Source: Erythrobacter fulvus (GTDB taxonomy: Bacteria > Pseudomonadota > Alphaproteobacteria > Sphingomonadales > Sphingomonadaceae). Taken from it: DNA of 64,000 bases. Each line of letters starts with the position of its first letter. Positions within the stretch are counted from its first letter, which is position 1. The translations under genes were made by a program, and so were the position numbers. Shown here in pieces: positions 25,851 to 35,580 of the stretch. Below the pieces are notes generated by a model, which was not told the origin of the DNA, did not search any database, and saw only the letters and a list, made by a program, of their open reading frames with translations. The stretch lies in NCBI RefSeq assembly GCF_028595285.1, contig NZ_JAQQXQ010000004.1, forward strand, positions 124,001 through 188,000, written 5' to 3'.

Positions 25851-27344
25851 ATGGCGCGCAGCCTTGCCTTGCAGAGCCGTGCGTGGCTCGCCTGCGGAGC
25901 AGCGGCGCTGGCGCTCGCCGCCATGCCCACGCCTGCGCTGGCGCAGGACATCGCGCCGCTGGAAGAGCCGATCGACGTGGCGCTGAGGACCGGGCCCTTG
26001 CTGCCCGGGGAAGTGCTGCGTTCCTCCGCCCTCACCTTCCCCTCGATCCTCGAGGCGTTCGAACGCGAAGCCGCCGCACGCAGCGACCAGCTGTCGGCCG
26101 ACGGGGCGTTCGATCTGATGCTGAAAGGCGAATATTATGATCGCCTCACCGGCTTTTATTCCGGCGGGTTCGGCAAGGTCGAGGCGCGCCAGCCGCTGCG
26201 CCCCTATGGCGCGGAAGTGTTCGGCAGCTACCGCGTGTCGGACGGGGATTTCCCGACCTACGAGAACTACAACTTCACCAACCAGCTGGGCGAGGTGAAG
26301 GTCGGCGCGCTGTTCTCGCTGCTGCGCAATCGTGACATCGACGCCCGCCGCTTCGCGATCGAGGACACCCGCCTCGCCGCCAGCCAAGCGCAGCTTGATG
26401 TCATGCTGGTGCAACTGAACGTCCAGCACGAGGCCCTGCGCGCCTATTGGCGCTGGGTCGCGGCAGGCGAGGAAATCCGCGTGTTCGAGGAATTGCTCGA
26501 AATCGCCGAAGCGCGGCAAGTTGGCCTGGCGCGCGAGGTGAACGAAGGCGCGCGTCCGCGCATCGCACTGACCGAGAACGAACAGAACCTGCTGATCCGC
26601 CGCTCGCTGCTGGAGGAAGCCAAGCGCAATTTCCTCGTCGCTGCCAACAGTCTCGGCTTCTACTTGCGCGGGTCGGACGGGCAGATGATCGTGCCCACCC
26701 GCGAGATGCTGCCCGAACTGGCGCGCATGGAAGCTGTCGCCCCGGTCGAACAGCTGGTCGCCACCCCGGTGAGCGAAGTGATCCAGAGCCGGCCCGAACT
26801 CCAGACGTTCAAACTGGCGCTGGAACGCGCGAACAACCGCGTCGAACTGCGGCGCAACGATCTTCAGCCCAAACTCGATGCCAGCGTCGAATTGTCGCGC
26901 GATTTCGGTGCGCTGGGGCCGGGTGGTCCGGGTTTCGATTCGACCGATGCGGTGGTCGGCCTGACCTTCACCGTGCCCCTGCAACGGCGCGAGGCGCGCG
27001 GGCGGCTGCAACGCGCCGAGGCCGAACTGCGCGAGACCGAGCTGCGCCAGCGCCGCATCGCCGACCAGATCACCACCGAGGTGAGCAACATCATCGACAA
27101 CCTGTCGGCGGCGCTGAAAATCGCGGATCTCGCCGATGCCGAAGTCAAGCAGGCCAGCGCGATGGTGCAGGCCGAACGCACCCGCTTCCGGCTGGGCGCG
27201 GGCGAGTTTTTCCTCGTCAACGCGCGCGAGGAAGCCGCCGCCAACGCGCAGGTCAAGGCGATCCGCGCCAAGCTCGCCGGCCGTCTGGCCGAAGCGAGCT
27301 ATAACGCGGCGACCATGAACCTTACGGCGCTGGGTCTGGAGTAG
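25851..27344 (+). CDS. TolC-like outer-membrane efflux protein
   Basis: A 497-residue protein with a signal peptide ending ALAQ (residue 32) and the duplicated helical organisation of outer-membrane efflux proteins (long helices near 165-260 and 370-480; QHEALRAYWRWVAAGE, LQPKLDASVELSRDFG). It should form the outer-membrane exit duct of the ABC-like/HlyD-like system. ATG 25851 is preferred to a GTG 6 nt upstream that overlaps the HlyD-like stop. Its end overlaps the convergent hypothetical gene by 23 nt. Confidence 0.87.
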   Translation: MARSLALQSRAWLACGAAALALAAMPTPALAQDIAPLEEPIDVALRTGPLLPGEVLRSSALTFPSILEAFEREAAARSDQLSADGAFDLMLKGEYYDRLTGFYSGGFGKVEARQPLRPYGAEVFGSYRVSDGDFPTYENYNFTNQLGEVKVGALFSLLRNRDIDARRFAIEDTRLAASQAQLDVMLVQLNVQHEALRAYWRWVAAGEEIRVFEELLEIAEARQVGLAREVNEGARPRIALTENEQNLLIRRSLLEEAKRNFLVAANSLGFYLRGSDGQMIVPTREMLPELARMEAVAPVEQLVATPVSEVIQSRPELQTFKLALERANNRVELRRNDLQPKLDASVELSRDFGALGPGGPGFDSTDAVVGLTFTVPLQRREARGRLQRAEAELRETELRQRRIADQITTEVSNIIDNLSAALKIADLADAEVKQASAMVQAERTRFRLGAGEFFLVNAREEAAANAQVKAIRAKLAGRLAEASYNAATMNLTALGLE

Positions 27345-28266
27345 CGGGGGGTTCGTCCCCGACCGTGACGGCGGCTTCGGCCTCCGCAGCAGCCTTGGCC
27401 TTGGCCTCGGCCAACCCGATCAGATCCACCGGCACATCACGCTCATAGGCCAGCACCCCGGGCACCGGCGGAATCCGGCCCACCAGCGCGCGGATGAAGT
27501 TGTTGCGCTTGCCCGCTGCGCGCAGCTCCGCCTTGGCGTTGGGATATTGCGCGAGGCTTTCCGGAACGCTCCAGTCGGTCGGCACCGCCGGACGATCGGG
27601 CAGCAGGGTCCGCTCGAAGGTCGACTGCTCCAGCGCCGCGCGATCCGCCCAGCCCAGACCGAGGAAATCGCCAAGCGACGTGATCTGCCCCGCCTTCGCC
27701 TCGAACTTCACCGAACCCATGCAGTAGCACACCCCGAACACCTGCCCGTTGGGCATGTAGAGCATCGGTCCGTAATAGGTGTATTCGCCCGGCTCGACCT
27801 CGATCAGGTAGCTGAAGGTCTTTTCCTCGCCTTCGGTCTTGTCGAAGATAAATTGCGGGCCGAACGGCACCATCATGCGCATGTCGATCGGCGCGATGGC
27901 AAAGCTCTCCTCGGTCGGCTCGACCGGCTTTTCCCCGCGTCCGCGACCGGATTGTTGCTGGATTTCCCAGTTCTTGAGCCTGCCGGGATATTTCCTGACC
28001 TCGTCCTCGAATTCCTCGCGCCACTTGGCCTCGTAATTCGCGATTTCCTCCGCGTTCGGAGTCTTCAGAAACAGGCCGTTGCTGCGGTTCCTGCGGCTCT
28101 TGATGTAGATATAAGCCTTGGCCGGATCGATCTTCTGCTTGCCCGAGGCAAGGTTCTTGGCCTCCACCGCCTTGTATTCGGCGATGTCGGGCTTGATCTT
28201 TTCGGCAGCAGCCGGGGTGGCGGCGAGCGCGATTGCGCCCGCGATCAGGGTCACAATGCGCTTCAT
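27322..28266 (-). CDS. Exported protein of unknown function
   Basis: I do not recognise a family. The 314-residue product has a signal peptide (MKRIVTLIAGAIALAATPAAA), a charged N-terminal part, a central hydrophobic/aromatic segment (FSYLIEVEPGEYTYYGPML, GVCYCMGSVKFEA) that looks like a beta-rich domain, and an Ala/Glu-rich then Pro-rich tail. The central part resembles domains of secreted proteins with a DUF2846-like sandwich, but this is a guess. It overlaps the upstream gene at 28263 by 4 nt, so the two are coupled. The 3' end overlaps the TolC-like gene. Confidence 0.7.
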   Translation of the reverse strand: MKRIVTLIAGAIALAATPAAAEKIKPDIAEYKAVEAKNLASGKQKIDPAKAYIYIKSRRNRSNGLFLKTPNAEEIANYEAKWREEFEDEVRKYPGRLKNWEIQQQSGRGRGEKPVEPTEESFAIAPIDMRMMVPFGPQFIFDKTEGEEKTFSYLIEVEPGEYTYYGPMLYMPNGQVFGVCYCMGSVKFEAKAGQITSLGDFLGLGWADRAALEQSTFERTLLPDRPAVPTDWSVPESLAQYPNAKAELRAAGKRNNFIRALVGRIPPVPGVLAYERDVPVDLIGLAEAKAKAAAEAEAAVTVGDEPPATPDPAP

Positions 28267-28856
28267 GGTTCAAGCACCTCGTACTGCGGTTTCGGGCCGG
28301 AGGCGACACGCGCCTGTTTGCGCAAGGCGGCTTCGCGATCCTTCGCGTTCTCGCGGCTCAGCCCTTCCTCGAAATGAAATGCCTGCCACAGGTCCTTCTC
28401 CAGCCCGTAACGGTCATAGCCCTTGAAATACATGCAGTTGCGCAAGTTGACGCGCTTGATCCGGCGGCGTTCGGCGCTGCCGAAAATCGCATCCGCCATC
28501 AGCCCGCCGATCGCCCCGCCGATCCCGCCGGCCAGCATGCCGTAATTGGCCGAGGCCGCCGCAATCGCCGCGTCACTGGCGCCCATGTAGAAATTGATCC
28601 CGCTGGCGAGGGAATCGCATTCGATAATGTCGGCATAGGCCCGGCTGAAGTCCGTCCCTTCGCGGTGGAAGAAGAAGTATTTGTCGAAATCGCCCGCGAT
28701 CACCGGATCGGGCGTGTAGGCGAGATCGGGCATGGCGACCGCCTCGATCTCTTCGGCGGAGAATGTCTTCATCTCCGGCTCGCTCTTGATGGCCTGCGCC
28801 TGAGCCACCGCAGCCAGCGGCAGCAAGACGAGGCCCGTCCATCGGACCATTCCCAT
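28263..28856 (-). CDS. Exported protein of unknown function with glycine-zipper segment
   Basis: A 197-residue protein not recognised. It has a signal peptide (MGMVRWTGLVLLPLAAVAQAQA), acidic N-terminal half, and a glycine-rich helix (YGMLAGGIGGAIGGLMAD, about 104-121) like those of glycine-zipper envelope proteins, followed by a basic stretch with NCMYFKGYDRYGL. The combination of Cys in IIECD and RNCMYFKGYDRYG suggests a disulfide. Coupled by ATGA overlap to the next gene, with which it probably works in the envelope. Confidence 0.7.
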   Translation of the reverse strand: MGMVRWTGLVLLPLAAVAQAQAIKSEPEMKTFSAEEIEAVAMPDLAYTPDPVIAGDFDKYFFFHREGTDFSRAYADIIECDSLASGINFYMGASDAAIAAASANYGMLAGGIGGAIGGLMADAIFGSAERRRIKRVNLRNCMYFKGYDRYGLEKDLWQAFHFEEGLSRENAKDREAALRKQARVASGPKPQYEVLEP

Positions 28857-28959
28857 ATTCTCAGGTTCCCCGTTGCGATCCCTGTCTGCGAATTTGCATA
28901 AGCTTGCAGACTGGAAAAGGGGGGCGATTTCGGCGGAATCAAATATTCCGGTGGAGAAC

Positions 28960-29418
28960 CTAAAGCCGCCCTCTCAGCGCCTGATAAGCCGCCGCCGACA
29001 CCGTGTTGGCAAGGTTGAGCGAACGGATCACGTCGGATCGCATCGGCAGGCGGAACAGCCGGTCCGCATGACGCTCGATGATCGCCTTGGGGATACCTTT
29101 GGTTTCCTGCCCGAACACAAGAAATGCGTCTTCGGGATATTCGGGCTCGTAGAAGCTGCGGCTGCCGAATTCCTCGAACAGAAACAGCTGGTCAGGCCGC
29201 GGGACGCGCGCCTCCAGAAAGGCGTCCCAGCTGGCATATTCGGTGAGGCGGACTTGCGGCCAGTAATCGAGGCCCGAACGCTTCACCCGCTTGTCGCTGA
29301 TCTCGAACCCGAGCGGGTGGATCAGGATCAGCTCCATGTCGAGCGCCACGCAGGTGCGCCCCACCGCGCCGGTATTGCCGGGGATTTCAGGCTGGACGAG
29401 GATGATGGAGAGGCCCAT
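28960..29418 (-). CDS. trmL: tRNA (cytidine/uridine(34)-2'-O)-methyltransferase
   Basis: A 152-residue SPOUT methyltransferase, the usual TrmL length. It starts MGLSIILVQPEIPGNTGA, and has the knot motifs VFGQETKGIP and LPMRSDVIRSLNLANTVS that bind S-adenosylmethionine. TrmL methylates the wobble ribose of tRNA-Leu isoacceptors. It follows gatB by 13 nt on the minus strand and is the last gene of that run. Confidence 0.92.
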   Translation of the reverse strand: MGLSIILVQPEIPGNTGAVGRTCVALDMELILIHPLGFEISDKRVKRSGLDYWPQVRLTEYASWDAFLEARVPRPDQLFLFEEFGSRSFYEPEYPEDAFLVFGQETKGIPKAIIERHADRLFRLPMRSDVIRSLNLANTVSAAAYQALRGRL

Positions 29419-29431
29419 CAGGCCCCGCCCC

Positions 29432-30928
29432 TCACCCCAGCTTGCCCTTGAGCAGCTGGTTAACCAGCTGCGGATTGGCCTTGCCCTGCATTGCCTTCAT
29501 CGTCTGGCCGACGAAGAAGCCGAACAGGGCTTCCTTGCCGGCGCGGTATTGTTCGACCTTGTCGGCGTTGGCGGCGATGATCGCGTCAACGGCGGCTTCG
29601 ATCGCGCCGGTGTCGGAGACCTGCTTCAGCCCCTCGGTGTCCGCGATCTCGTTCGGATCGCGGCCTGTCCTGAGGACGATTTCGAAGATTTCCTTGGCCT
29701 GCCCGCCGCTGATCTCGCCCTTGTCGGCCATGGCGAGGATGCTCGCCTGCGCGGCGGCGGTGGCGTTGGCCGGATCGCCTTCGTCACCCAGCGCCTTGAT
29801 CACCCCCGGCGCGACCGAGAGCGACCAGTTGGCGACCTGCGTTGCGACTGCGGCTTCATCCTTGCCGATGGTCTTGGCGGTTTCGGCCAGCAGGGTTTCG
29901 AACCGCGCGAAGGTTTCGACCTCGGCGGTCAGTTCGCGCGCGTTGTAGGGGGTGAGGCCGAGCGCCTCGACATAGCGCTTGCGCTTGGCGTCGGGCAGTT
30001 CGGGCAAGCTGGCGCGGCATTCGGCGAGGAAGTCGTCTTCCAGCACCAGCGGCAGCAGATCGGGATCGGGGAAGTAGCGGTAATCGTGCGCGTCTTCCTT
30101 GCTGCGCATCGTGCGCGTGGTGCCGGTGCCGGGATCGAACAGGCGGGTTTCCTGCACCACCGTGCCGCCCGCTTCCAGCACATCGACCTGCCGCATTGCT
30201 TCGTGCTCGATCGCCTGCATGACGAAGCGCACCGAGTTGACGTTCTTGGTCTCGGTGCGGGTGCCGAAGGGCTCGCCGACCTTGCGCACGCTGACGTTGA
30301 CGTCGGCGCGCATCGATCCTTCTTCCATGTTGCCGTCGCACGAGCCGACATATCGCAGGATCGCCCGCAGCTTGCGCAGGTAAGCCCCTGCTTCGGCGGG
30401 CGAACGCATGTCTGGCTTCGACACGATTTCCATCAGCGCCACGCCCGAGCGGTTCAAATCGACATAGGACATGGTGGGGTGCTGATCGTGCATCAGCTTG
30501 CCTGCGTCCTGCTCCACGTGAATGCGCTCGATCCCAATGACCTTGTCCTCGGGAATCCCGGCCTTCTCGTCCGCCTCGATCAGCAGCGAGCCCTCGCCCA
30601 CAAGCGGATGATAAAGCTGGCTGATCTGGTAGCCTTGCGGCAGGTCGGCGTAGAAGTAGTTCTTGCGATCAAATCGGCTCCACGCGTTGATCTGCGCCTC
30701 GATCGCCATGCCGGTGCGCACCGCCTGGCGGATGCATTCGCGGTTAGGCACGGGCAGCATCCCCGGCATCGCGGCATCGACGAGGCTGACCTGCGAGTTC
30801 GGCTCGGCACCGAAAGCGGTCGCCGCGCCCGAGAACAGCTTGGAGTTCGAAGTGACCTGCGCGTGAACTTCGAGGCCGATTACGACCTCCCACTCGCCGG
30901 TTGCGCCCTGGATGCGGTAGTTGCTCAT
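29432..30928 (-). CDS. gatB: Aspartyl/glutamyl-tRNA amidotransferase subunit B
   Basis: A 498-residue GatB with [12 protein letters not shown] at the N-terminus, [25 protein letters not shown], and a C-terminal YqeY-like tail ([20 protein letters not shown]). With GatA and GatC it amidates mischarged Glu-tRNA-Gln/Asp-tRNA-Asn. ATG 30928 gives [11 protein letters not shown]; the longer open frame upstream runs into the acyltransferase gene. Unlike the common gatCAB order, it is separated from gatA by about 1.3 kb containing an acyltransferase and a small ORF. Confidence 0.97.
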   Translation of the reverse strand: MSNYRIQGATGEWEVVIGLEVHAQVTSNSKLFSGAATAFGAEPNSQVSLVDAAMPGMLPVPNRECIRQAVRTGMAIEAQINAWSRFDRKNYFYADLPQGYQISQLYHPLVGEGSLLIEADEKAGIPEDKVIGIERIHVEQDAGKLMHDQHPTMSYVDLNRSGVALMEIVSKPDMRSPAEAGAYLRKLRAILRYVGSCDGNMEEGSMRADVNVSVRKVGEPFGTRTETKNVNSVRFVMQAIEHEAMRQVDVLEAGGTVVQETRLFDPGTGTTRTMRSKEDAHDYRYFPDPDLLPLVLEDDFLAECRASLPELPDAKRKRYVEALGLTPYNARELTAEVETFARFETLLAETAKTIGKDEAAVATQVANWSLSVAPGVIKALGDEGDPANATAAAQASILAMADKGEISGGQAKEIFEIVLRTGRDPNEIADTEGLKQVSDTGAIEAAVDAIIAANADKVEQYRAGKEALFGFFVGQTMKAMQGKANPQLVNQLLKGKLG

Positions 30929-30974
30929 GGTTGCGCGATTGCCCCGAATCGCGGCAATTTGCAACGCCGAGCGA

Positions 30975-32015
30975 TCATTGCACCAAAACCCGCCGGGCTT
31001 CGCGCTCGAACGGCGACAAGCGCCGCAGCATACGGGTCGCACGCTTTTCGAAAACGAGATGCAGCACGATCCCCGCGGCGACACCGCTCAAGAAAATCAG
31101 GAGGTGCCCGGCACCGTCGCCGAGGCGAACCGCAACATGCTGGACGATCGAATTGACCGGGGTATGGACGAGATAGATGGCATAGCTCGCGCCGCCCAGC
31201 AGCATCGCCCATTCGGGTATCTTCACGCGCGATTCAATGCAGACCATACCGTACAGGCAAAGCGCGAAGCCTGCGCCGATAAGCGGCACAAACAAATTCC
31301 CCGGCGACGTGTAATCGAGCGTGCCGAGCCGGTTGACCGGCCAGATGACCGTCGCCGCGCCAAGCGCGAGAACAGCGGCGATCCCGATCAGCAAGGGCCA
31401 GACCGAGGATACCGGCCAGCGCCGGGCGATGTTCGCCACGAGCGCGCCGAAGATGAAGTCAAGCACGAAACTCGAAAGCAGCAGGCTTGGCACGCCTTCG
31501 ATGGGACGCCCGGCGGCGATCAGGCCCATCTGGACGAGCACCGCCAGCGCCCAGCTGCCGAACAGCACCATGCCGGCGCGGCGGCTGGCGATCGCGACGC
31601 AAAATGCGAGGTAGAAAAGCATCTCGTGCCGCAGGGTCCAAACGACCAGCGGGAGCGGTTCGGCAAGGCTCGGATAGAGCAACAGCGACGTGCCGATCCG
31701 GTCGAGGGCGGGCACTTCGTCCATCACCGCCCGGAGCGCGATCCATCCCCCGGCGACCAGCCACAGCAGGGGGAACAGCCGGACGAACCGTTTCCATAGG
31801 TACGGCAGGGCGCGATCGCTACGGCCGATATCCTCGCGTTGGACATAGAAGATGATGAATCCGGACAGGACGAAAAAGAAGTCCACGCCCAACTGGAGCG
31901 GTGACGCCCAAGGCGAGGCGCTCAATCCGATATAATTGGCCGTTGCGTTGGCGTGGAATGCGACCACCGCGCAGGCGGCGATGCCGCGACCCAGTTCGAC
32001 GGTCCGGAGTTTCAT
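30975..32015 (-). CDS. Acyltransferase 3 family membrane protein
   Basis: A 346-residue, about ten-helix protein of the OafA/NodX acyltransferase-3 family. The hallmark [19 protein letters not shown] (residues 3-21) has the expected His, and [16 protein letters not shown] follows. These proteins O-acylate surface polysaccharides or peptidoglycan. ATG 32015 is preferred (GAGG upstream, start just before the conserved R-E motif); a GTG at 32072 would add 19 residues and overlap the small ORF. It interrupts the gatA-gatB pair, which suggests insertion into the operon. Confidence 0.85.
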   Translation of the reverse strand: MKLRTVELGRGIAACAVVAFHANATANYIGLSASPWASPLQLGVDFFFVLSGFIIFYVQREDIGRSDRALPYLWKRFVRLFPLLWLVAGGWIALRAVMDEVPALDRIGTSLLLYPSLAEPLPLVVWTLRHEMLFYLAFCVAIASRRAGMVLFGSWALAVLVQMGLIAAGRPIEGVPSLLLSSFVLDFIFGALVANIARRWPVSSVWPLLIGIAAVLALGAATVIWPVNRLGTLDYTSPGNLFVPLIGAGFALCLYGMVCIESRVKIPEWAMLLGGASYAIYLVHTPVNSIVQHVAVRLGDGAGHLLIFLSGVAAGIVLHLVFEKRATRMLRRLSPFEREARRVLVQ

Positions 32016-32061
32016 CAGCTTCGCCCTCGTTGCTCCGTGACCGGAGTTCCCGGGAGGAAAA

Positions 32062-32226
32062 TCATTCGCCACCGTGATCGCGATCCTCGATCACCTTGCC
32101 ATCCGGCCCGAAGCGCATTTCGCCGTGATCGACGTTCTTTCTAACCCAATTGGCGACCATGAAGGTCACCGGCACCGCGAGGGCGATGCCGATACCGGCA
32201 AGCCACAGCGCGGTATCGGGGGTCAC
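32062..32226 (-). CDS. Small single-helix membrane protein, 54 residues
   Basis: Starts at a GTG overlapping the gatA stop (GTGA). The peptide is [20 protein letters not shown] followed by [20 protein letters not shown] and a short acidic tail. One transmembrane helix (about 7-26) followed by a basic, then charged, cytoplasmic-type segment is evident. It is too short for most gene callers. The 4-nt overlap and clean coding pattern support reality; function is unknown. Confidence 0.55.
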   Translation of the reverse strand: MTPDTALWLAGIGIALAVPVTFMVANWVRKNVDHGEMRFGPDGKVIEDRDHGGE

Positions 32227-33704
32227 CACCACTTCTCCGGCTTGGCGGTGAAGCCCGCCCGCTGCTGGATCGCGAGGCCGGCGTTAAGCACGCCTTGCTC
32301 GTCGAAAGGCTTGCCCACCAGCTGGAGGCCGAGCGGCAAGCCGTCGGCGTTGATCGTGGCAGGCACGCTCATCGCGGGAAGCCCCGCGAGCGACGCGGGG
32401 ACGGCGAAGACGTCGTTCAGATACATCGTCAGCGGGTCTTCGTTCATCGAACCCAGCGGGAAGCTCGCCGTCGGCGTGGTCGGCGCGAGGATCACGTCGC
32501 ACTGCTCGAAAGCGCGTTCGAAATCGCGGGCCACGAGGGCTCGGACCTTCTGCGCCTGCGTGTAGTACGCATCGTAGAAGCCGGCCGAGAGCACATAGGT
32601 GCCGATCAAGATACGGCGCTTGACCTCGTCGCCGAAGCCCGCCGCGCGGGTGGCGGCGTACATGTCCTGAAGGCCGACATTGTCGGGCAGATCGCGCAGG
32701 CCATAGCGCACCCCGTCATAGCGCGCGAGGTTTGACGAGGCTTCGGCGGGGGCGACAATGTAATAGGCGGGCAGCGCATATCTGGTGTGCGGCAGCGAGA
32801 CATCGACGATCTCCGCGCCCGCGTCCCTGAGCCACGCCTTGCCCCGTTCCCAGCTGTCGAGAATCGCCTGATCGGTGCCCTCCATCCGGTATTCGCGCGG
32901 GATGCCGACCTTCTTGCCGCGCAGGTCGGAATTCAGCGCCGCTTCCCAGTCGGGCACGTCCATCTGAAGCGAGGTCGCGTCTTTGGGATCGAACCCGGCC
33001 ATCGCGCCCAGCATGATCGCGCAATCTTCTACGCTGCGCGCCATCGGCCCGGCCTGATCGAGGCTTGAGGCGAAGGCGACGATGCCCCAGCGCGAACAGC
33101 GGCCATAGGTCGGCTTGATCCCGCAGATGCCGGTGAAGGCCGCCGGTTGCCGGATCGATCCGCCGGTGTCGGTGCCGGTCGCAGCCGGCGCGATGCGCGC
33201 GGCGACGGCAGCGGAGGAGCCGCCCGAGGAGCCGCCGGGGCTCATCGGCTGGTTCGACCCGGCCTTGCGCCACGGCGAGGCGACATTGCCGAAATAGGAC
33301 GTCTCGTTCGACGAACCCATCGCGAACTGATCGAGATTGAGCTTGCCCAGCATGCCCGCGCCTGCATCCCACAATTTCTGCGAGACGGTGGATTCGTACC
33401 GCGGCTGGAAGCCTTCGAGGATGTGCGATGCGGCGGTGGTCTGCACGTCGTAGGTGGCGAACAGGTCCTTCATGCCGATCGGCACGCCCGCCATCTTGCC
33501 CAGATCCTTGCCTGCCGCGCGGTCGGCATCGACCTTGTCCGCGGCGGCGAGTGCGTGATCGGGAGTGGTGACGATAAAGGCGTTCAGGTCAGCGGCTTCG
33601 GCCACGGCGGCGTTGAAGGCTTCCGCCACTTCGCGCGCGGTGAAGTCGCCCTTCGCCACGCCGTCGCGGAGTTCCTTGACACCGAGAGAGGTCAGGTCGG
33701 TCAT
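32223..33704 (-). CDS. gatA: Aspartyl/glutamyl-tRNA amidotransferase subunit A
   Basis: A 493-residue amidase-signature enzyme. The Ser-cisSer-Lys triad is visible: K79 (GMKDLF), S159 (PGGSSGGS) and S183 ([13 protein letters not shown]). It releases ammonia from glutamine for GatB. It lies 1 nt after gatC, and its stop overlaps the GTG of the 54-residue ORF. Confidence 0.97.
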   Translation of the reverse strand: MTDLTSLGVKELRDGVAKGDFTAREVAEAFNAAVAEAADLNAFIVTTPDHALAAADKVDADRAAGKDLGKMAGVPIGMKDLFATYDVQTTAASHILEGFQPRYESTVSQKLWDAGAGMLGKLNLDQFAMGSSNETSYFGNVASPWRKAGSNQPMSPGGSSGGSSAAVAARIAPAATGTDTGGSIRQPAAFTGICGIKPTYGRCSRWGIVAFASSLDQAGPMARSVEDCAIMLGAMAGFDPKDATSLQMDVPDWEAALNSDLRGKKVGIPREYRMEGTDQAILDSWERGKAWLRDAGAEIVDVSLPHTRYALPAYYIVAPAEASSNLARYDGVRYGLRDLPDNVGLQDMYAATRAAGFGDEVKRRILIGTYVLSAGFYDAYYTQAQKVRALVARDFERAFEQCDVILAPTTPTASFPLGSMNEDPLTMYLNDVFAVPASLAGLPAMSVPATINADGLPLGLQLVGKPFDEQGVLNAGLAIQQRAGFTAKPEKWW

Positions 33705-33705
33705 A

Positions 33706-34008
33706 TTATTCGATCACCTTCGGAACGCCGAAAAAGCCGTGCTCGGCGGCGGGCGCATTGGCCAGCACATCGGCCTGCCTGCCGCCGCCGGTCAGTGGAT
33801 CGGCATCGACCACGTCATCGCGCAGGCGCAGGGTATTGGGGATCACCGCCGCCATCGGCTCGATCCCCGTCACGTCCACCTCGCCCAGCTGTTCAACCCA
33901 CTGGAGGATGCCGTTGAGTTCGGGCACCATGCGTTCCAGCTCGGCGTCATCCATGCGGATGCGCGCCAGCGAAGCGATCTTGGCGACGGTTGCCTTGTCG
34001 ACCGACAT
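33706..34008 (-). CDS. gatC: Aspartyl/glutamyl-tRNA amidotransferase subunit C
   Basis: A 100-residue GatC of normal length: [41 protein letters not shown], and the C-terminal FFGVPKVIE that wraps onto GatA. First of the gat genes; 13 nt downstream of the FKBP gene stop. Confidence 0.95.
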   Translation of the reverse strand: MSVDKATVAKIASLARIRMDDAELERMVPELNGILQWVEQLGEVDVTGIEPMAAVIPNTLRLRDDVVDADPLTGGGRQADVLANAPAAEHGFFGVPKVIE

Positions 34009-34021
34009 TGCGCGCCGCCTC

Positions 34022-34591
34022 TTACTGTGCCGGTGCGGGCGCGGGTGCGCCGCCCTGCCCCAGCTGGCTCTGCATCGCCTGCTGCAGGATGGCGAGATTA
34101 CGCTCGAAGGTCTGCTGGCTCATCACGTCGATCACCTCGATCTCGAATTCGAGATCGGCATTGGCCGGGATCGGCGAGCCCGGAGGCGGTTCGGCGCCAT
34201 AGGCCTGCGCGGCGGGGATGAAGAGCGTGTACTTGCCGCCCTTCTGCATCTGCTTCAGCCCTTCGAAGAAGCCCGGAATGGTCGCCCCTTCCTCGATCGG
34301 GAAGGGCGTGCCTTCGGGGAAGATGCCTTCGACGGGCAGCGGAATGTCGCGCGATTCGTCGAAAGTTTCGCCGGTGCTGGCGAGCTTGCCCTTGTACTTG
34401 ATGAACAACACGTCGCCGGTCTGGGGCATCGGGCCGGTTCCGGCGGTGATGGTATCGACACCCAGCCCCTTGGGCACAGCGGACCAGGCAAGGCCGGCGC
34501 CGACGGCGATGGCGAGGAGGACGCCGATCCACAGCTTGGTAAGCGAGCCCTTGGCAACGGGCTGGATCGGAACGCGGGTAATTTCGGTCAT
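34022..34591 (-). CDS. FKBP-type peptidyl-prolyl isomerase, membrane-anchored
   Basis: A 189-residue protein with one transmembrane helix (about 19-37), then an FKBP domain (about 70-170: [69 protein letters not shown]), and a Gln/Ala/Pro-rich tail. The helix places the domain in the periplasm, where it would assist folding. ATG 34591 ([10 protein letters not shown]) is chosen; the frame extends 16 codons upstream without a ribosome site. Adjacent to gatC on the same strand. Confidence 0.88.
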   Translation of the reverse strand: MTEITRVPIQPVAKGSLTKLWIGVLLAIAVGAGLAWSAVPKGLGVDTITAGTGPMPQTGDVLFIKYKGKLASTGETFDESRDIPLPVEGIFPEGTPFPIEEGATIPGFFEGLKQMQKGGKYTLFIPAAQAYGAEPPPGSPIPANADLEFEIEVIDVMSQQTFERNLAILQQAMQSQLGQGGAPAPAPAQ

Positions 34592-34635
34592 GTCATGGTC
34601 CTGCGTGACGGCGCGGCTTTCTGCCGCGACAGACG

Positions 34636-34665
34636 GCAAAAGGGCGCGGGGATGAGCCGCGCCCT
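34636..34665 (-). terminator. Intrinsic terminator after rpsU
   Basis: Minus-strand stem AGGGCGCGG / CCGCGCCCT with a 7-nt loop, followed by TTT. It is placed 65 nt past the rpsU stop and before the FKBP start, separating the two transcripts. Confidence 0.7.
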
Positions 34666-34729
34666 GATGGCTTATCGCAAAGGGTGTTTCAAGCGGCTTC
34701 CACGAGGAAAACAGCGCCTGGCGACGGGA

Positions 34730-34936
34730 TTACTTGCTCCCGTCACGCTCCATCCGCTTGCGCTCGAGCTTGCGGGCGCGGCGCACGGCGGCAGCCTTTT
34801 CGCGGGCGCGCTTCTCGCTCGGCTTTTCGTAGTGGCGACGCAGCTTCATCTCGCGATAAACGCCTTCGCGCTGCAGCTTCTTCTTGAGCGCGCGCAGGGC
34901 CTGATCGACATTGTTATCGCGAACGATGATTTGCAT
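34730..34936 (-). CDS. rpsU: 30S ribosomal protein S21
   Basis: A 68-residue basic protein with the S21 pattern [20 protein letters not shown] and [14 protein letters not shown]. It binds the small subunit near the anti-Shine-Dalgarno region. Monocistronic, followed by an intrinsic terminator. Confidence 0.96.
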   Translation of the reverse strand: MQIIVRDNNVDQALRALKKKLQREGVYREMKLRRHYEKPSEKRAREKAAAVRRARKLERKRMERDGSK

Positions 34937-35166
34937 AGAAGACGACTACCTCAGTTCCTCAAACACACAGAGCCCGCCTCGATTCTCGCGGGGATGCGCG
35001 GTGAATTGCCAATGAAATGCGGGCGAATCCCAAGGGGAACCGCCCTCCAAACCGCGCCCCGATAATCCAACAGCGCCCGAAAGGCAACCCGTCAGCGCAT
35101 CCGGAAGCGGCATTGGCATCGCGGCGCGTGCTAGGCAGAACGGCCCGTCGCCGCTATGGGCGGGCG

Positions 35167-35580
35167 ATGGCCGGTGAACTCTCCCCCATTTCCGCAAGCC
35201 TCAACGTCGCCCTTGGCGGTGCGGTGGGCGCTGTGCTGCGTTACCAGACCGGACGCGCGGTGTCGCATCTGGCCGGGCCGGACAATGCCTTCCCCTGGGC
35301 CACGCTGAGTGTCAACATCGTCGGCAGCCTTGCGATGGGCGCGCTGCTGGGCTGGCTGGCGCGCGGGACCATCGGCGGACAGACCGCGGAGACCATGCGG
35401 TTGCTGGTGGGCGTCGGCCTGCTGGGCGGCTTTACCACCTTCAGCGCCTTCAGCGCCGAACTCGTCACCATGCTCCACCGCGGACAGGCAGGTCTGGCTT
35501 TCGGCTATGCCGCAGCCTCGCTGATTGCCGGGATGGCTGCGATGATCGTCGGCCTTGTCGCCGCGCAGAGCGTTTCATGA
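35167..35580 (+). CDS. crcB: Fluoride channel CrcB/Fluc
   Basis: A 137-residue four-helix protein with GGAVGAVLRYQTGR, PWATLSVNIVGSLAMG and LLGGFTTFSAFSAE, the conserved pore motifs of the dimeric fluoride exporter. ATG 35167 is chosen; the open frame starts 50 codons earlier without family sequence. No fluoride riboswitch was recognised upstream. It heads a six-gene overlapping operon. Confidence 0.93.
   Translation: MAGELSPISASLNVALGGAVGAVLRYQTGRAVSHLAGPDNAFPWATLSVNIVGSLAMGALLGWLARGTIGGQTAETMRLLVGVGLLGGFTTFSAFSAELVTMLHRGQAGLAFGYAAASLIAGMAAMIVGLVAAQSVS

Noticed and set aside
34937..35166. Fluoride riboswitch upstream of crcB
   Set aside because: I could not find the conserved pseudoknot core; only ordinary GC-rich sequence is present.
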